Source: Botrytis cinerea B05.10 (lineage: Eukaryota; Ascomycota; Leotiomycetes; Helotiales; Sclerotiniaceae). Taken from it: a stretch of 64,000 nucleotides of DNA. Positions within the stretch are counted from its first letter, which is position 1. The number at the start of each line of letters is the position of its first letter. Below the pieces are notes generated by a model that saw nothing but the letters and a program-made list of their open reading frames with translations, had not been told where the DNA came from and did no database searches. The stretch is from positions 3,720,001 to 3,784,000 of the forward strand of contig NC_037310.1 of assembly GCF_000143535.2 (NCBI RefSeq), in the 5' to 3' direction. The position numbers and the translations under genes are program-made. Shown here piece by piece: positions 11,919-24,174 of this stretch.

Positions 11919-11953
11919 TGCCCACTGCCCACTGCCCACTGCCCACTGCCCAG
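11919..11953. repeat. Tandem repeat, unit CCCACTG
   Basis: More than four head-to-tail copies of a 7-bp unit (CCCACTG), in intergenic DNA. Confidence 0.9.
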
Positions 11954-12868
11954 TCTCCCGTGGCCAATTCTCGAGTCCTTGTACGAGTGCGAATGTACGA
12001 ATATACGAAGCTGAATCATCATCGCTTTGCGTTCACCAGTCTCTCTCACGTGCCGCGTTCCGAAGATTCCCCAGAGTAAAACGCGGCGATGAATAGTAAT
12101 CAGCACACCTCGGAATTTTGGAATTCTCCATCTCCTTCCCCTTGGCCACACATCCCCACCCACATACAATGATTTGGACGCAGGTGGATGGGACTTGAAC
12201 GAAAACGTTGCATACCGGTACGTCCATCTGCAACAAAGGGACCACAATCACCAACAAGCACTTGACGTCGTACATTGATTATTAATCCATAACTTTGCAT
12301 CCGCCGTTGATTCTTCTGGTTCTCACTCTACTTGCGAAAGCTGCCCAGGTATCAAAGTATCTAGTACCACGTCCCAGATACCAAGTACAGAGGATATCGT
12401 ACGAATTTACTAGAACCTGCCGTCTGGACTCAACTCTACTTGCATGACCTTGCCTCACAGGCTAAGCCTGCGTTTCATCTCAAACGGTCGAGCGAGCAGA
12501 GGAAGTAGAGGGAGACCGACGGTACAGTCAACCCGCTGAAGAAGAGCTGACAAAGCGTGTCTTCAGCTCCCTTGCATATCCACTCTACTTGGTACATACA
12601 TAGAAAAAAGAGGAAGAAAAGAAAGAAAATCAATCTGATGACCGGGAGTAGAAAGTTTATGCTACTGTCGGCGTTAATGTGAATTATTATTCAGCCAATA
12701 CTTCATCCAGAAATCATTCCTCGGCCGACCACGACAACAAGACAAACTAACCGGTCGATGTAAGGCGTGGGGATATCATCTGATATTATCGGCGTCTCCA
12801 AAAAGTGTTTCCTTGACTTGTCTATATAGTTGATTTGGTCCCACCCCCGCGCCCAAATTGGTCTCAAC

Positions 12869-15394
12869 ATGAATTCTTCTTTTGACAGTCTTCTTATGCA
12901 GCAGGACGATCGATATGCTTTGACAATTCTTACTCAAGCCGCGATGCAAACAGATACTCAAGCTAACAGCAATTCTCCATCCAATAATTTCAACGCAATG
13001 TCAAACGCCACCGCCACTGCTTTTTCGAGTAGTAATCCAGCTAAAAACAATCGTGTCTCGACAGTCCATGACACCGTTTATCATTCACGTGCAACGCCCA
13101 TTTCAACATCGACTTCTTCGTCCACGATCGGTAATCATCCTACCAATACACCGCAATATCGTTTTCCACCTTCAATATCCAACCTTATTGGGGATCACAC
13201 AAGATCTCGCCAAGAAATGCATGCACTTGCTTTCAATTCCACAGAACAGACCTCACAGGGCACCTTTGTAAACCACCCATTCCAATCATCATATTCCAAT
13301 AATCTGGGAATTTTGAACGCGGAGAAGTATGATGATGGGAGGGGTTCAATCAGATCTCACAATCCTGGTCTGATGGGTATGGAGGATCAGATGACAAATC
13401 AAATACCTTTTGGAATTGTGAAGAAGCATGGAGATAGTAGTGATACAAGACCACAAAGTGAAGAGCCAGAGCAAGAGCAGGGTAAGAAGCGCAGGAAGAG
13501 AGTCAGAAAGGAGTCATCGAATCTTGATGACGATGATGACGAAGCTCGAAAAAAGGCGAGAGGGAGACCAAGAGTTGATACTAAAGATGAAACTGCCGCC
13601 GATGTAAGTTTTCTCCGTCTGAGTGCAACATGTCTGTTCTCATTGCCAAAAAGAAATAGCCTAGAAATTCAGATTATCCGATTTAGGATATTCCTATTTT
13701 CTCCAATGCATGTTGAAGTTTATCACATTGCTAACCATTGCCCAGAGGCGCAGAACTCAGATTCGAATGGCTCAGAGGGCCTATCGACATCGCAAAGAGA
13801 CAACAATTTCTTCTTTGGAAAAGCAAGTCCAAGAACTTAGAGGTACAAATGAAGAAATGAATAATATATTCATTAACCTCTATGACTTTGCCATCAGTAG
13901 AGGGCTTCTACAACGCGAGCCGGAGTTCGGTCAGCAACTTCAATCAACTACGCAAAAATTCCTTGAGCTCGCAAAACAGAACGCAGGCGATGAAAATCTA
14001 AGGCACGAAGATGACTCGCCAGATAATATTGCACATGAATCTCAAGGTGAGGCCAACCATTCTTTGACAAATCACAGCGCTCAACGCCCCCCTCCCGTTA
14101 TTATGCTCTCAGATGAGCCAACTACCGCCGACACGATAAACCCGTGGGGTGGATACATTGTATCGAAGGATACCAGTTCTGAAGAAGAAAGGCAGATCGA
14201 ATATAATCAAAACGACACAGAAGAACCTAGACAGTATGAGATAATTAGCAGGGCTACTGAAGAAAACGCAAGTTTTCCTTTCGACTCGACGGGTATTCAA
14301 CAATACCGAGCCGAGATACCTTCTCCTATCAGTAATAATTTTCTCCAAAGCTTCTACCCTTATGCCGCAGTCCCGCTTCCAACTACACATTCCTACTTTG
14401 AACTTTCATTTGCACGTCGAGTGCACCGCGCAACGGTAGAACATGGCTACAAGTTACTCACAATGCCAAATCCTCCAAAACGACGATTCGAAAAAGCTTT
14501 TGGCTATTGCTTGCAATTTGAAACCAAGGAAGAATGCATCGCGCGATTTCAAAGGATTTTGAATAATTCATCAAAGGAATCTCTCCACGAATGGCGCTAT
14601 CCATTAGTTCACCTTGGGGGGTCGGGTACATACTATCCCAATCAGGATTCTGATACTGACAATGAGTTAATGCCCAAATTTCGCACTGGATTCTCTATGG
14701 GCCCCTTTCCCACAGCGTGCACGCCATTACTGGAAAACATCAGTCCCAATATGAAATGTACCCTTCCTGGGTTTGAAGGCGAGTTTTTTGATCCTAATGA
14801 CGTTGAAGGATATCTCAGAGGTCATGGATTCGATCTCCAACCAGGTGCCGACTATATTACGGGTCAAATAGAGCTTGAGGTTTCTCCCGATGCCCACAGT
14901 CCAGGGACTACTAGTACTGACTCGGTATTCCCACCTACACCTCGGAGTCCAGTTGGAAAAGTCCTTGATGAAACCAATCGAAATTCGTACAATCTAGATC
15001 ATATCGAAGGTGACTCAAATAAAAAAGGTCAAGCTAGTGGTATCTCCCAGTTTATGACATTTCCATCTTGGAATGCCAATATTCTCAGGGGGGGGGATCC
15101 TTTTGATTTATCCGGCCCAATATTTGATGTTACAGCCGCTTCCCAGTCTGGAAGTTCGAGTCCCAAAGTTAGTGCCAATAGTAAACGTTATATGGAGAAA
15201 CGTACTGTGACCATTGATGTCGAAATTCTGATCAGAAGTATGTTGTTTGCACGTTGATATTAGGACCATAGCTAATTGTTATCTTTTCAGAATTGGCTGC
15301 TATTTCATCCTGCTTGGGACGTTCCCCTGGATATAGACGAGCTGATTTGGATGCTGCAATCATCAATGCGGCAAGAGAAACTGGGTTTGAATGA
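12869..15394 (+). CDS. AP-1-like fungal bZIP transcription factor
   Basis: Nuclear DNA-binding regulator of the fungal Yap/AP-1-like bZIP type. Three exons, 12869-13603, 13746-15237 and 15291-15394, give 776 residues; introns are 142 and 53 bp. The N-terminal half is Ser/Asn-rich with an acidic/basic patch (KKRRKRVRKE, then DDDDDE) just before the basic region. The second exon opens with the basic region RRRTQIRMAQRAYRHRKE (about residue 246), followed by a leucine-zipper-like heptad ISSLEKQVQELRGTNEEMNN. The last exon completes the conserved C-terminal signature VDVEILIRKLAAISSCLGRSPGYRRADLDAAI (short stretches read separately across the junction), common in fungal AP-1-like factors. The start is the first in-frame ATG, MNSSFDSLL. 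Target genes cannot be inferred. The splice inside the bZIP domain is a good frame check. Confidence 0.88.
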
Positions 15395-15829
15395 ACTCAT
15401 GAGTAGGCTTGAATGATGTTTCTCCTGAATTTCTGGGGGCCACCATTCTCGCACCTGCCCAAACGCTGGCAATCAACGTAACATTGGTTAATCTTACGAA
15501 GTACTTCATGGCGCCTGCCAGTTTCGTCTGGACTTCAATTGTCCATTTGATCCGGGAGATTGGATAGATCGATCTTTACCTGCAAGCATTAGACAACATC
15601 TCAAATTATGTCAATTGCTGTTTACATATTCATAAGTATTCATTGCTATCCACCACTCTATTCGGACGATTGTCAACATCCCTTATTCAACCTTCCTATC
15701 TGGTTTTAGCTTAAGACGAACGCTCCCAGTTCGCCATGGCCTATAAGAGTCAGTAAAGCCTCGTTTATCATGAATTAAGCTCTCAATATTGTGCATACTG
15801 ATCTTGTATAGGACCTTCTGGAGGAGCTC

Positions 15830-16503
15830 TTGGCAAAGCAACTCCGGATATGCATCAAAAAGTGGAGACCGAGCCTGCTAACACCAAAAAAACGCCAAAA
15901 GACCAATAATACAGGCATCACTGTCGAAAAGTATACCATTGCCCCAGGTTATTTTGGCCCTTATTCAAATGCGTCAATCTCCCTGGTGCTTCCTCCTGGA
16001 TCTAACACGTTTGAATGGCATAAATCACGACGAAGAGTACACACAGCTGTTGACAATGTTTTAATTGAAGATCTCCAGAAGATGCAGTGTAAGATAATTC
16101 GTTTGAATTTTTTTCTTAACAAGCAATCTAAGCATTTCAAAGATTTAAAGCCTCTTGATTGTTGGACAATAGTCTAAATTCCTAAATGCGCGGTCGCTAT
16201 CAACGAACATGGCTGACTCTTTATACAGTCGCCAGAATTCTTGAAAGCCCCCAAAAATCGGCGTTTGCTTCTCTGTCATCAATTTTAAATGGCCGATTAC
16301 AACAAAGGTTCCTCGCACAGAAAAACGACGAGATATCTGAGAGGAATAAAAAATTGTTCGAATCCGGAGGGGTCAGCTACTGCAGTCGAGCCATCGATGC
16401 GGAGAAATCGAGAGAGAGAAAAGTGATTCGTGATGGTATGGCAGGGTGGGAATTCAAAACTTCTTCATTTGCGAACCTTGAATTAAGGCCCAAAAAAACC
16501 TGA
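15830..16503 (+). other. Doubtful coding region, possibly a small unknown or broken gene
   Basis: Two open frames lie close together. The first (15830-16177) lacks an ATG at its edge and includes a stretch that looks composed (YTIAPGYFGPYSNASISLVL, then HTAVDNVLIEDLQKMQ). The second (16186-16503) starts at an ATG and includes RSLLAxx-free, charged sequence ending LRPKKT. An ATG near 15736 followed by a possible short intron could feed the first frame. I recognise no family, and no splice model joins both frames convincingly. Confidence 0.2.
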
Positions 16504-17324
16504 GATGGGGAATAAGCAGTCCTTGAAGGATCATCTATCAACGCTCTCAAAATCTTGGGCGGGGCATGGAAATGGGTATTCCAACTCTGGATCTGCAAGT
16601 CCGTAGGAGGATGTTGGTGGTTGTTGAATTGTTCTTGCATGTGGAAAGGGGGCGGGGCAGTTCATTACTCTTTTCTCTTGAAAGAGGGAAAACATAAGGG
16701 ATGGGAGATAAGTGGAAGAGTAAGATGAGATCTTTCAGCATAGCGAATGTGAAATTAGCGAAGTCTATTAAAGGGGGTTTGAATATTAGTTTCAAGTTCT
16801 TTAGCATGCGTGGTTAATGAATTATGATAACCGCTTAATTTGGAATGTTTTCAGGGGAAAGATGATGTAATAAATAAAATCAGAGTATCTAATAATCCGG
16901 ACTATAGTTTAATAATGAAGATCCTCAAATCTTCAAATCAATTAGAACATTCAAATCATTTGAGATATTGAATTTGATTAGAACATTCAACCATTTTAAG
17001 ATTTCTAATTGCTTTTGGATATTCAAACCCTTATAATATTGGACTGCAGTCTGGACTATTGGATACTCTGAATGGAACACTTAGTTGAGTAGAGTTGCAT
17101 GGGGGAGGATGTTAATGAAATAGATTGATTGCATCGTTCACACCGTTTTCTCGCGGGGCACTCAACGGAGCCACACGATTTCGAAAGTCTCATCATCGCG
17201 TCGATTTCGGGAAATTTGAAAGCCCCCATCCCCGGTTTTATTTTTGACCCGGGTTCGAAATCCCGTCTACATCTTCTTGTCGTTCTTTCCGCTTCCGCTT
17301 GTTGATGATGGATATTGATCTAAT

Positions 17325-17360
17325 CTAAGCTAAGCTAAGCTAAGCTAAGCTAAGTTAAGT
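17325..17360. repeat. Tandem repeat, unit CTAAG
   Basis: About seven copies of a 5-bp unit (CTAAG, then TTAAG variants) in intergenic DNA. Confidence 0.9.
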
Positions 17361-17474
17361 TGAGAGTCGCTGGTGCTCGTGTACTTCCTTCCTCTTGATA
17401 TAAACGTAACCCTGGAGAATTAGGGGAGGAATCTTTGGGGCTGGGCGGAAATTGTGGGATTGATTGAGGTTAGG

Positions 17475-17502
17475 GATGTGCGATGTGCGATGTGCGATGT
17501 GT
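17475..17502. repeat. Tandem repeat, unit GATGTGC
   Basis: Three to four copies of a 7-bp unit (GATGTGC), the last one degenerate. Confidence 0.85.
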
Positions 17503-18100
17503 TATGTGAGAATGGAATCAGAATTAGGGGGAGCGGGGATTGGTGAGTGACTATTAGGATATTGAATATTAGAAGTGAAGTGTTCTAAGTGTTCTAAGTG
17601 TACAAAATCTGGTTTAATGATAGTGCGTATTATCGAACGCGATATTCAGATCCGACTCATGGATATTTCACTCGATGAATCGATCAGGCTTAAACCTTGT
17701 AAGTATGTCTCAATTCCGTTTATTACGAAAATCACCAGTGGAGCAGTAATTTTTGGATTTCTCTTGAGCCTGGACTTTTCCGAATGGTCGTTGTGCATGT
17801 GGTGGGGAATATTTTCGAACCCCCTGAATTTTCGCTAATCGCATGCATGGTCTAGTCTTGACTCCACATTTTTATGAGGATGGACTTCTTACGGTATATG
17901 GAATTGGTGAGAGTGAAATTCAATGAATACAATACATGAGTTGAGAGAAATATGAGAAATATCAAAATGTCGTGAGAAAGTGAAATTGTTCAGAACGAGA
18001 TCAAACATTACGAAGGGAAAAGAGGTGTGAAAATATAATCCTTTACCAAAAATATCCCAACTCAGAATTGAAAGTGACTTGAAAGGCCAAATCCCGTTCC

Positions 18101-20730
18101 TCAATAGCCTAACTCAAAGCATCCTCCATGCTTCGCTGACATGTGTTCATAGCACAGCTTTGAGTTTTCAAATGACTCCAAACATACCCAGCAAAGATGC
18201 GCTCCACACTTACACTCGATATGATTACACCCAGCCGTTTTCTCGATGTGTGTCTTGCATTTGGGGCAACTCTTGATTCCAATTCTTTCCATCAGCTTGA
18301 GCGTAGCTTCAAATCTTCCAGATGTTTCATCTTGATACTCCGCGCATGTCTTTTTCTCGTGCGCCTGGTGACAATATGTACATATCACCGTGCAGCACTC
18401 CGTGCAGGTATTGAAATGCATGGCTTCTGTCACTCGGTAAATGTTCTCACAATTTGGCTTTGGACAATAACGGAATGTCTGTGGATTTCGCTGGATGTGG
18501 GATGAGAAAGAAGCCGCGAGGATATCTTCAAATGCTTTGGATGAGAGGATTTCTTGTAGTTCTTCGAGACTGAAATTAATTTGACATTTCCCCATGTTTC
18601 CGTGGCAATTGATGGAGAAGTTTTTTCCGCTGGAACTTGCGGCGTTGCAAGAAAGCTCGAAACACTCGATGCAATATACGTGGTTGCATTTGGTGAGAAT
18701 GGGGTCATCTGCTGTTCCCCAGCATACAACACAATCCTCTTTGGTGGTGACTGGCTTGGATAGTGGTTTGGATTCTTTCTTACTGATCATTTTCAGTGCA
18801 GTTGCATAATCTTTTTTCGTACCCACGATCAAGATCCTCCTAGGTCTTGAGACGAAGTCGAACGTGGCAATATTATCCCCGAGTGCAGTAGTAATCATTC
18901 TAAAGCCACCATTACATGCCCATCGAAAGTCTTCGGGTTTCAATTCGATCAAACGGGCATTGTCTGATTCGGTACCAACAATTGTTGTGATGATCGATTC
19001 CACTTCCTTGCAATTTTCCTCGGGGCCGTAGAGCTTGATCTCTTGTTTTCTCTTGTCCCGAACAATGATAACTCCGTGATCTTGCTGAATCTTTTTGAGT
19101 TTTTGAAATACGGTTCCATTGCCAATTAGAGAAGAGGTCCATAGAGGCTTATCGCCATTCATCACTGTGACCCCGTCTAATATCTCATTCAATGTCTCTT
19201 TCGCTGCAGCCACATCTTTGGAAGCCTCGCCTTCAATCTTGAGAACTCGGTACTGTTGCTTGGGACCTGCGCTAGGATATATCTTAAATTTCAAATGCTG
19301 TTCATCCCAAACTTGACTGGCAGTGCGGATTCGGCCTTGGACCGCATTGAAAACTGAGCTTGCAACTTTGAATTTTGCGGTACTAATGAGCTGGATAGTC
19401 AAAGTCAAGGTTTTACAGAATGGTAGAGGCATTTCTTGCAATGAAATAATTGCTGCTCTTGCATCGGACTCCTCGTAATATCTAGCAACTGCTTTTGCTG
19501 TTGTCCGTAACGTCAGTAATTGTCTATAAAAGAAAGAGGCTTTGGAGACACAAGAAACTAAAGCATTCCTGGACATTGAAAATTTGTGCGAGATAGCCGG
19601 GAATTGAGACTAACCTCTTTTGCCTCCCAGTTCCGTACTGATTTGACTCCATTCAATAGGACCAACCTTAACTAATAGAGACATTACAATTGCACTCGCT
19701 TCTTCTCCTTCCACGTCGTAGTTGACCTCTCCAATCTCTATTTTTCTAGGCATGTGATTTGACAAGGTGATAGCAGAAGTGATATCCTTTTCCTTGGTTT
19801 TGGCAGGCAGATTTGGGAGTATAAGAATCCAAGCCACTGGATTCAATCGCGACGCAACCCGTCTACTCGGCGGTTGACATCTAACTGGTTGACCTAGCAC
19901 CTTGTAAGATTTTGAATTGAACTTTGCGAAAACCTTCTCGGCAATATTTTCACTTCCGAAATGTAGCGACACCGTCCTAGAAGGTTTGAACCAAGAGCAT
20001 TGAATTTTCTTGCATTCAATTTGATGAGAATTTTTGCCAGGTTGAAGGCCGGCAGATACATGATGTGCTACCATCTTTGGATATTTGGTTTTTAAAAAGG
20101 TCTTTGCGTTGAGCTTTGAGCAAAATTCCTTTGCAAAAGTAGGATCATCCACTTTGATATCTGCCGATGCCGTGTCATCATACCTTCGTATCCTCACACA
20201 TTCGGGTAAAAGTTGTACTCCTTTCTTTTTCAAAAGTGAAACGAAGGATTCAGCGGTGACATCTAATGGCAATCCATCTATTCGAGCGGCAGAAAAGTCC
20301 GTTGGTAGCAAGATCTTAGATACTTGTGCGCCAACGTCAAATTTTGCCAACGCGCCTCCGAAATCTCTTGTGAAGTTGTCATAATCTTTCCTTCCCTATC
20401 ATACGTCAACTTGGAACATTGGCTGACTTGCAAACTGAGAAAACAAACCTCAGGGTCCAAGTCGGGTTCTTCTGCCTTTTTCTTTTGCTTATCCGCAGTG
20501 TGCGAGAAGGGACATGTACTTCCATTTCGACAATTGCCTCGAGAATAATGGTAGCATGAAATTTGAGAGCGAGCATCTTGGATTGAAGTTGAGGCTGTAG
20601 CTTCAGATTGCTTTTTCCCGGAAACAGAAACTTGAGGTTTGACAGTAGTTTCTTCGTGAGAATAACGACAGTTCTCCCCTCTCATACAATATCCACTCGC
20701 AAAGAACTTGCAAGTCGCGAGAGAAGCCAT
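18101..20730 (-). CDS. CCCH zinc-finger RING-IBR-RING (RBR) E3 ubiquitin ligase
   Basis: Probable RBR-type ubiquitin ligase with putative RNA-binding fingers. Three exons, 20730-20449, 20395-19615 and 19557-18101, give 839 residues; introns are 53 and 57 bp. Two CCCH fingers of spacing C-x7-C-x5-C-x3-H lie at the N-terminus (CKFFASGYCMRGENCRYSH, CYHYSRGNCRNGSTCPFSH). A long middle with RRM/KH-like features follows (KTKYPKMVAHHVSAG, VRDKRKQEIKLYGPEENCKE). RING1 (about residue 630) is CVVCWGTADDPILTKCNHVY and onward. IBR comes next, then RING2 (about 795) with CPKCKTHIEKTAGCNHIEC. The Cys in GCNH is the expected thioester-forming residue, as in HHARI-type ligases. The 3' site of intron 2 was chosen (TTTAG) because only it keeps frame; that border is the least certain. 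Confidence 0.9.
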
Positions 20731-21944
20731 CCTTCAATTAGTATGTTGTCGATATTTTTGCGGACTAAAATTGTGAAGTCAAGATGGAAACAATTACCCC
20801 TCATTTGTTGTGATCACCCCATGTATACATACTAGTAGATCTACCCGCCCGACAAATATAATATGGTACCGGCTGCTGTGGCCAATCCTTGAAGATTGGT
20901 TGCCGTAATTGAATATTCTGACCATTTGGAAGAAGTTTATTGATGTCCGATGAAGTGTCAAGTGCTTCGACCTCCTGATTGGCTAGGGGGTATGTATGAG
21001 TGAGGCACAGTATGTGGTCGTACAACCAAGCATTTCGATAATATACAGAGATACAGACTTGTTAGTTTCATGATCAATTATCTATTCTCCTCGATATAAG
21101 AAAGAAAGGAACAAAGAATCCAGCATGGTGAAAAGATTAACCTTGACAACAAACCTTCTAGGACTTAGGAGGAGCCTACTATTATACCAGTTGATCTACC
21201 CAATAGTCTTTCGCTATCCTGAAGCCGAATTTGAATCCAATAATGTCGAAGAAGATGTCTATATATTGGAAATCCATCACTATGTCCCTACACAAAGTTG
21301 CATGAGTGACCAAATGGGAGTAAAGGTAAACGGAAACGTGAATATAACCGACAATTTTGTGAATGGAATGAAATAGAGTAGGATAACTTTCAATGTCCTA
21401 GGATTTTTGAGAATATTTTGCCAGAGGGTCAAATCCTTGGTGGTATTTGGTCGAGGTGCCATAATTCTTGAACAATAATGAGACTGCCACTATCATCTAC
21501 GATTATCCCTACTTGGAATACTTCAACAATACAAAACATTGCAAGCCAATATTCCAACTGGGATTTAATACAGTCCTGATTTATCTATCACTTTGGAGGT
21601 ATGATACTAGATCCCAGTTGATTCAGTGTTGAGCGAGGGAACCAGTTCACTCTGCGGAGAACTACATCACTCAATTCCGGTGAGTTTGCTTCACGCTCGA
21701 TACACAACTTCTTGAGGCGAAGAACTTCAATAATTGCAAAGATGGTTCTTAAACGTCATATGGAATTGTCTATTCTTATAAAAAAACTAATCTATATCCT
21801 CTCTCTAAATCCATCATGAATCGCAATGCAACAGTTTATCGTTCATATGGTTATACCATGCACACAGTTAAAAGTCTCTGCACAGATTAGACTTTTTCTG
21901 GTATTCCATATTACCACGCGGCATTCTTCTCTCCTTGAACTTGT
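20731..21944. other. Intergenic spacer
   Basis: Holds the promoter of the RBR ligase gene on one side and the 3' end of the desaturase on the other. The plus-strand frame at 21125-21376 (83 codons, ATG start) has no family features and no clear codon bias; I do not call it a gene. Confidence 0.5.
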
Positions 21945-23401
21945 TCAAATGCTTGAGCTATCAGCAGATCCCAACTGTTTACTCTGATTCACCTCCTTGA
22001 CCCATCCTTTCTTCCTCATAAAGATCTCTGAGGTTGGCGTTGGACCACCCTTGTAGACCATTGTACGATCTTCTAGCTTAGCCTTCACGTCATATGGAAC
22101 AACGTACTGACACTTAGTAAAAGACTCCCACATACACATCCAAAAGTTTCGCTTCTTATCACTACGGTAAGAGCTTTTCAGCAATGGCATAATAGCCTTG
22201 GTCGCTTCCTCAGCGTGATATTGAGGGATACGTCTAAACCTTTAGTCAGTTCTTCAGTCATTCATATCGAGAGTTTGATTATACTTACGAAAATAGGTGG
22301 TGAATAACATGGAACTCGGCAATGTTGTGTAGCATGTGCTTTCCCACCCACCCCAGCTCCCGATCAACTGTTGCAAGTGCACCTTTAAGAAATGTCCATG
22401 CTTCCGGCTCGTATTTGGGTACATCAGGGTGTGTATGATGCAGATAGGTGATAGCGACAATCCAGTGGTTGACCCAGAGATAAGGTTGAAGATACAACAA
22501 TGCAATCATGGATCCACCAAATATTTGGCTAGCGTACCAAAGTCCAAATATGACAAGGCCAATGCCAATATCCGAAAGAATAATGAGATGTGATTCCTCG
22601 GGTCGAAATAGTGTGCTCGCTGGTGAGAAGTGACTGTTGCCTAGAATAGTTTTGGATTGAGCCTGATTCAGTGAACCTTGAGATGCAGTGATGTTCGCTG
22701 TAAGGTACAATGGAAAACCGAAGAGATGTTGTGCCACTATGCGTAGTAATGTGTAAATGGGAGAATCCTCAGCAAGCTCTTCTAGTCGACCAACGTCAAC
22801 AGATAAGAGCGCGGCATATTCATCCTTTGGTAGGGGAACGTAGTTGTGGTCTTTCACCAAATGATTTGCATATATATGATGGCGTCGATGGCTAGATTGC
22901 CAGGAGAAGTAGGGCGTGAGGAGAGCAGAATGCAGAATCCAGCCCAGAGTATCATTCAAAATGTCGGACGGGGAGAATGCAGAGTGTCCACACTCATGGC
23001 CAAGTACCTACAAAGATGTTAATGGAGTGTTGGAATTTGTAAATTGGTATGCATGTCTCACCCAGATGCCAGTAGCCGTTAGTCCTTGAATAACTCCATA
23101 AGTAGCCCAAGCCGCATAACGAAGCACGTTAGTCTCGATTCGAGGTATATATAAATATGCTACAACCACCGTTATTGTAGCAACAACTAGGTCTCTGAAA
23201 AGGTACCAAAACGAAAGCTTGTAAGATGGCTTGAAGCAGTGCTCAGGAATCGCATTGCGCAAATCCTTGACAGTCACTTTAGGGTTTGTAGGGACCTCCT
23301 ATCATCACGGTCAGCGCGTATTCGCAATTCAAACATTAAAATCCCAAGCATACCCCTCCTTTGACCAGCTCCGCCGGGTGACTTGTGTAATCGAGAGTCA
23401 T
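21945..23401 (-). CDS. Delta-12-type (FAD2-like) fatty acid desaturase
   Basis: Membrane-bound di-iron acyl-lipid desaturase of the ER. By similarity it probably introduces a double bond at delta-12 of oleoyl chains, though a related specificity (delta-15 or a specialised lipid) is possible. Four exons, 23401-23354, 23298-23062, 23007-22289 and 22233-21945, give 430 residues; introns are 55, 54 and 55 bp. The three histidine boxes are present in order: HECGH (residues 99-103), HRRHH (about 135-139) and HVIHH (about 330). Each matches the FAD2 pattern. Hydrophobic segments flank them. VPTNPKVTVKDLRNAIPEHC is the usual N-terminal motif. The third box is directly followed by an intron inside FSRIPQYHAEEA. 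The promoter region holds a 38-bp duplicated motif (23618-23705). Confidence 0.93.
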
Positions 23402-24174
23402 CGTGTAACTTAGAGCAGATCCAGTTTTTAAGTAACAAAATTGAGAGCAAGTAGTATTGAACAAGAACTCAGACTTTGAGAGGCTTCATATAAGAAAATC
23501 ATAGGTGTGTTTAATTTCTCTTATGTTATAGCACTTCTGAAGATATGGTTTCTTTATCGAGAACTGACAATGTGATATGGGTTTGCTTGTCCCACAATTC
23601 CCGTTTCCGCGGCCTTGCATATGACAGACCGGGATTGCATATCAGTCTGGGGTCCTGTGAATCTCTGCATATGATAGACCGGGGTAATATATCAACCTGG
23701 AGTTATATAAGTGCCTAGTGTGTTTAGATCCGGTTAAATTACTTACTTGGTGAAGAATCGTGCGGCACTGTTGGAAGCTAGTAGATCAGAACCAGGCAGG
23801 TCGTATCCTCTTGATGGACAGGCACTTTTTCGAGCTCAGGAGACGAGTTACTTGTGCGCTAATTCTGAATATGGAACTGGTCCGCAGTGGTATAATTCTA
23901 TATTGCATTGCACATGCAGAGGATTGGACCATTTTTTGCCTTCAATCTAATTTTGGCCACCAATTTCAATAGTTGGGTAATTTATGCGGACTCTCCAAAG
24001 TAAGCGAAGCGCTGTTAAGAGTTGTGGCAGTTTGCAAAATATACTCCGGCGGTTTTTGGGAGCCGATGAACTCTGACAGGTGACGCTTTTGAGGATTTTG
24101 CGCGATGGACATTGAGAACAAAAATCTCTCTTACTAATTTTCAGAAGACATAACTCATTATTCCAGCGACAACG
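23402..24174. promoter_or_regulatory. Spacer with the desaturase promoter
   Basis: Between the desaturase start (minus) and the P450 relic (plus). It carries two direct copies of a TGCATATGA(C/T)AGACCGGG motif. No gene is seen; the frames at 23747-23972 show no family features. Confidence 0.45.
23618..23705. repeat. Two direct copies of a 38-bp motif
   Basis: Copy 1 (23618-23655) begins TGCATATGACAGACCGGG, and copy 2 (23668-23705) begins TGCATATGATAGACCGGGG. They are spaced 50 bp start to start. Within copy 1, TGCATAT recurs, so part of the motif is itself repeated. About 220-300 bp upstream of the desaturase ATG, they may be regulator binding sites. Confidence 0.75.

Larger units (their letters stand above)
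10931..12868. other. Long intergenic region with small repeats
   Basis: About 1.9 kb without a supportable gene. It holds a hairpin at 11577-11604 and a CCCACTG tandem repeat at 11919-11953. The last few hundred bases should be the promoter of the bZIP gene. Short frames at 11102-11365 and 11678-12079 show no family features. Confidence 0.6.
15395..18100. other. Intergenic region, partly AT-rich
   Basis: About 2.7 kb between the convergent bZIP and RBR ligase genes. Open frames at 15830-16177 and 16186-16503 are noted separately as doubtful. The part at 16830-17050 is AT-rich with repeated ATTCAAA motifs. Short tandem repeats occur at 17325-17360 and 17475-17502. Confidence 0.5.

Noticed and set aside
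17235..17262. tRNA-like T-arm (GGGTTCGAAATCCCG)
   Set aside because: The B-box spacing has one extra A, and I find no A box or acceptor stem at the right distance upstream.
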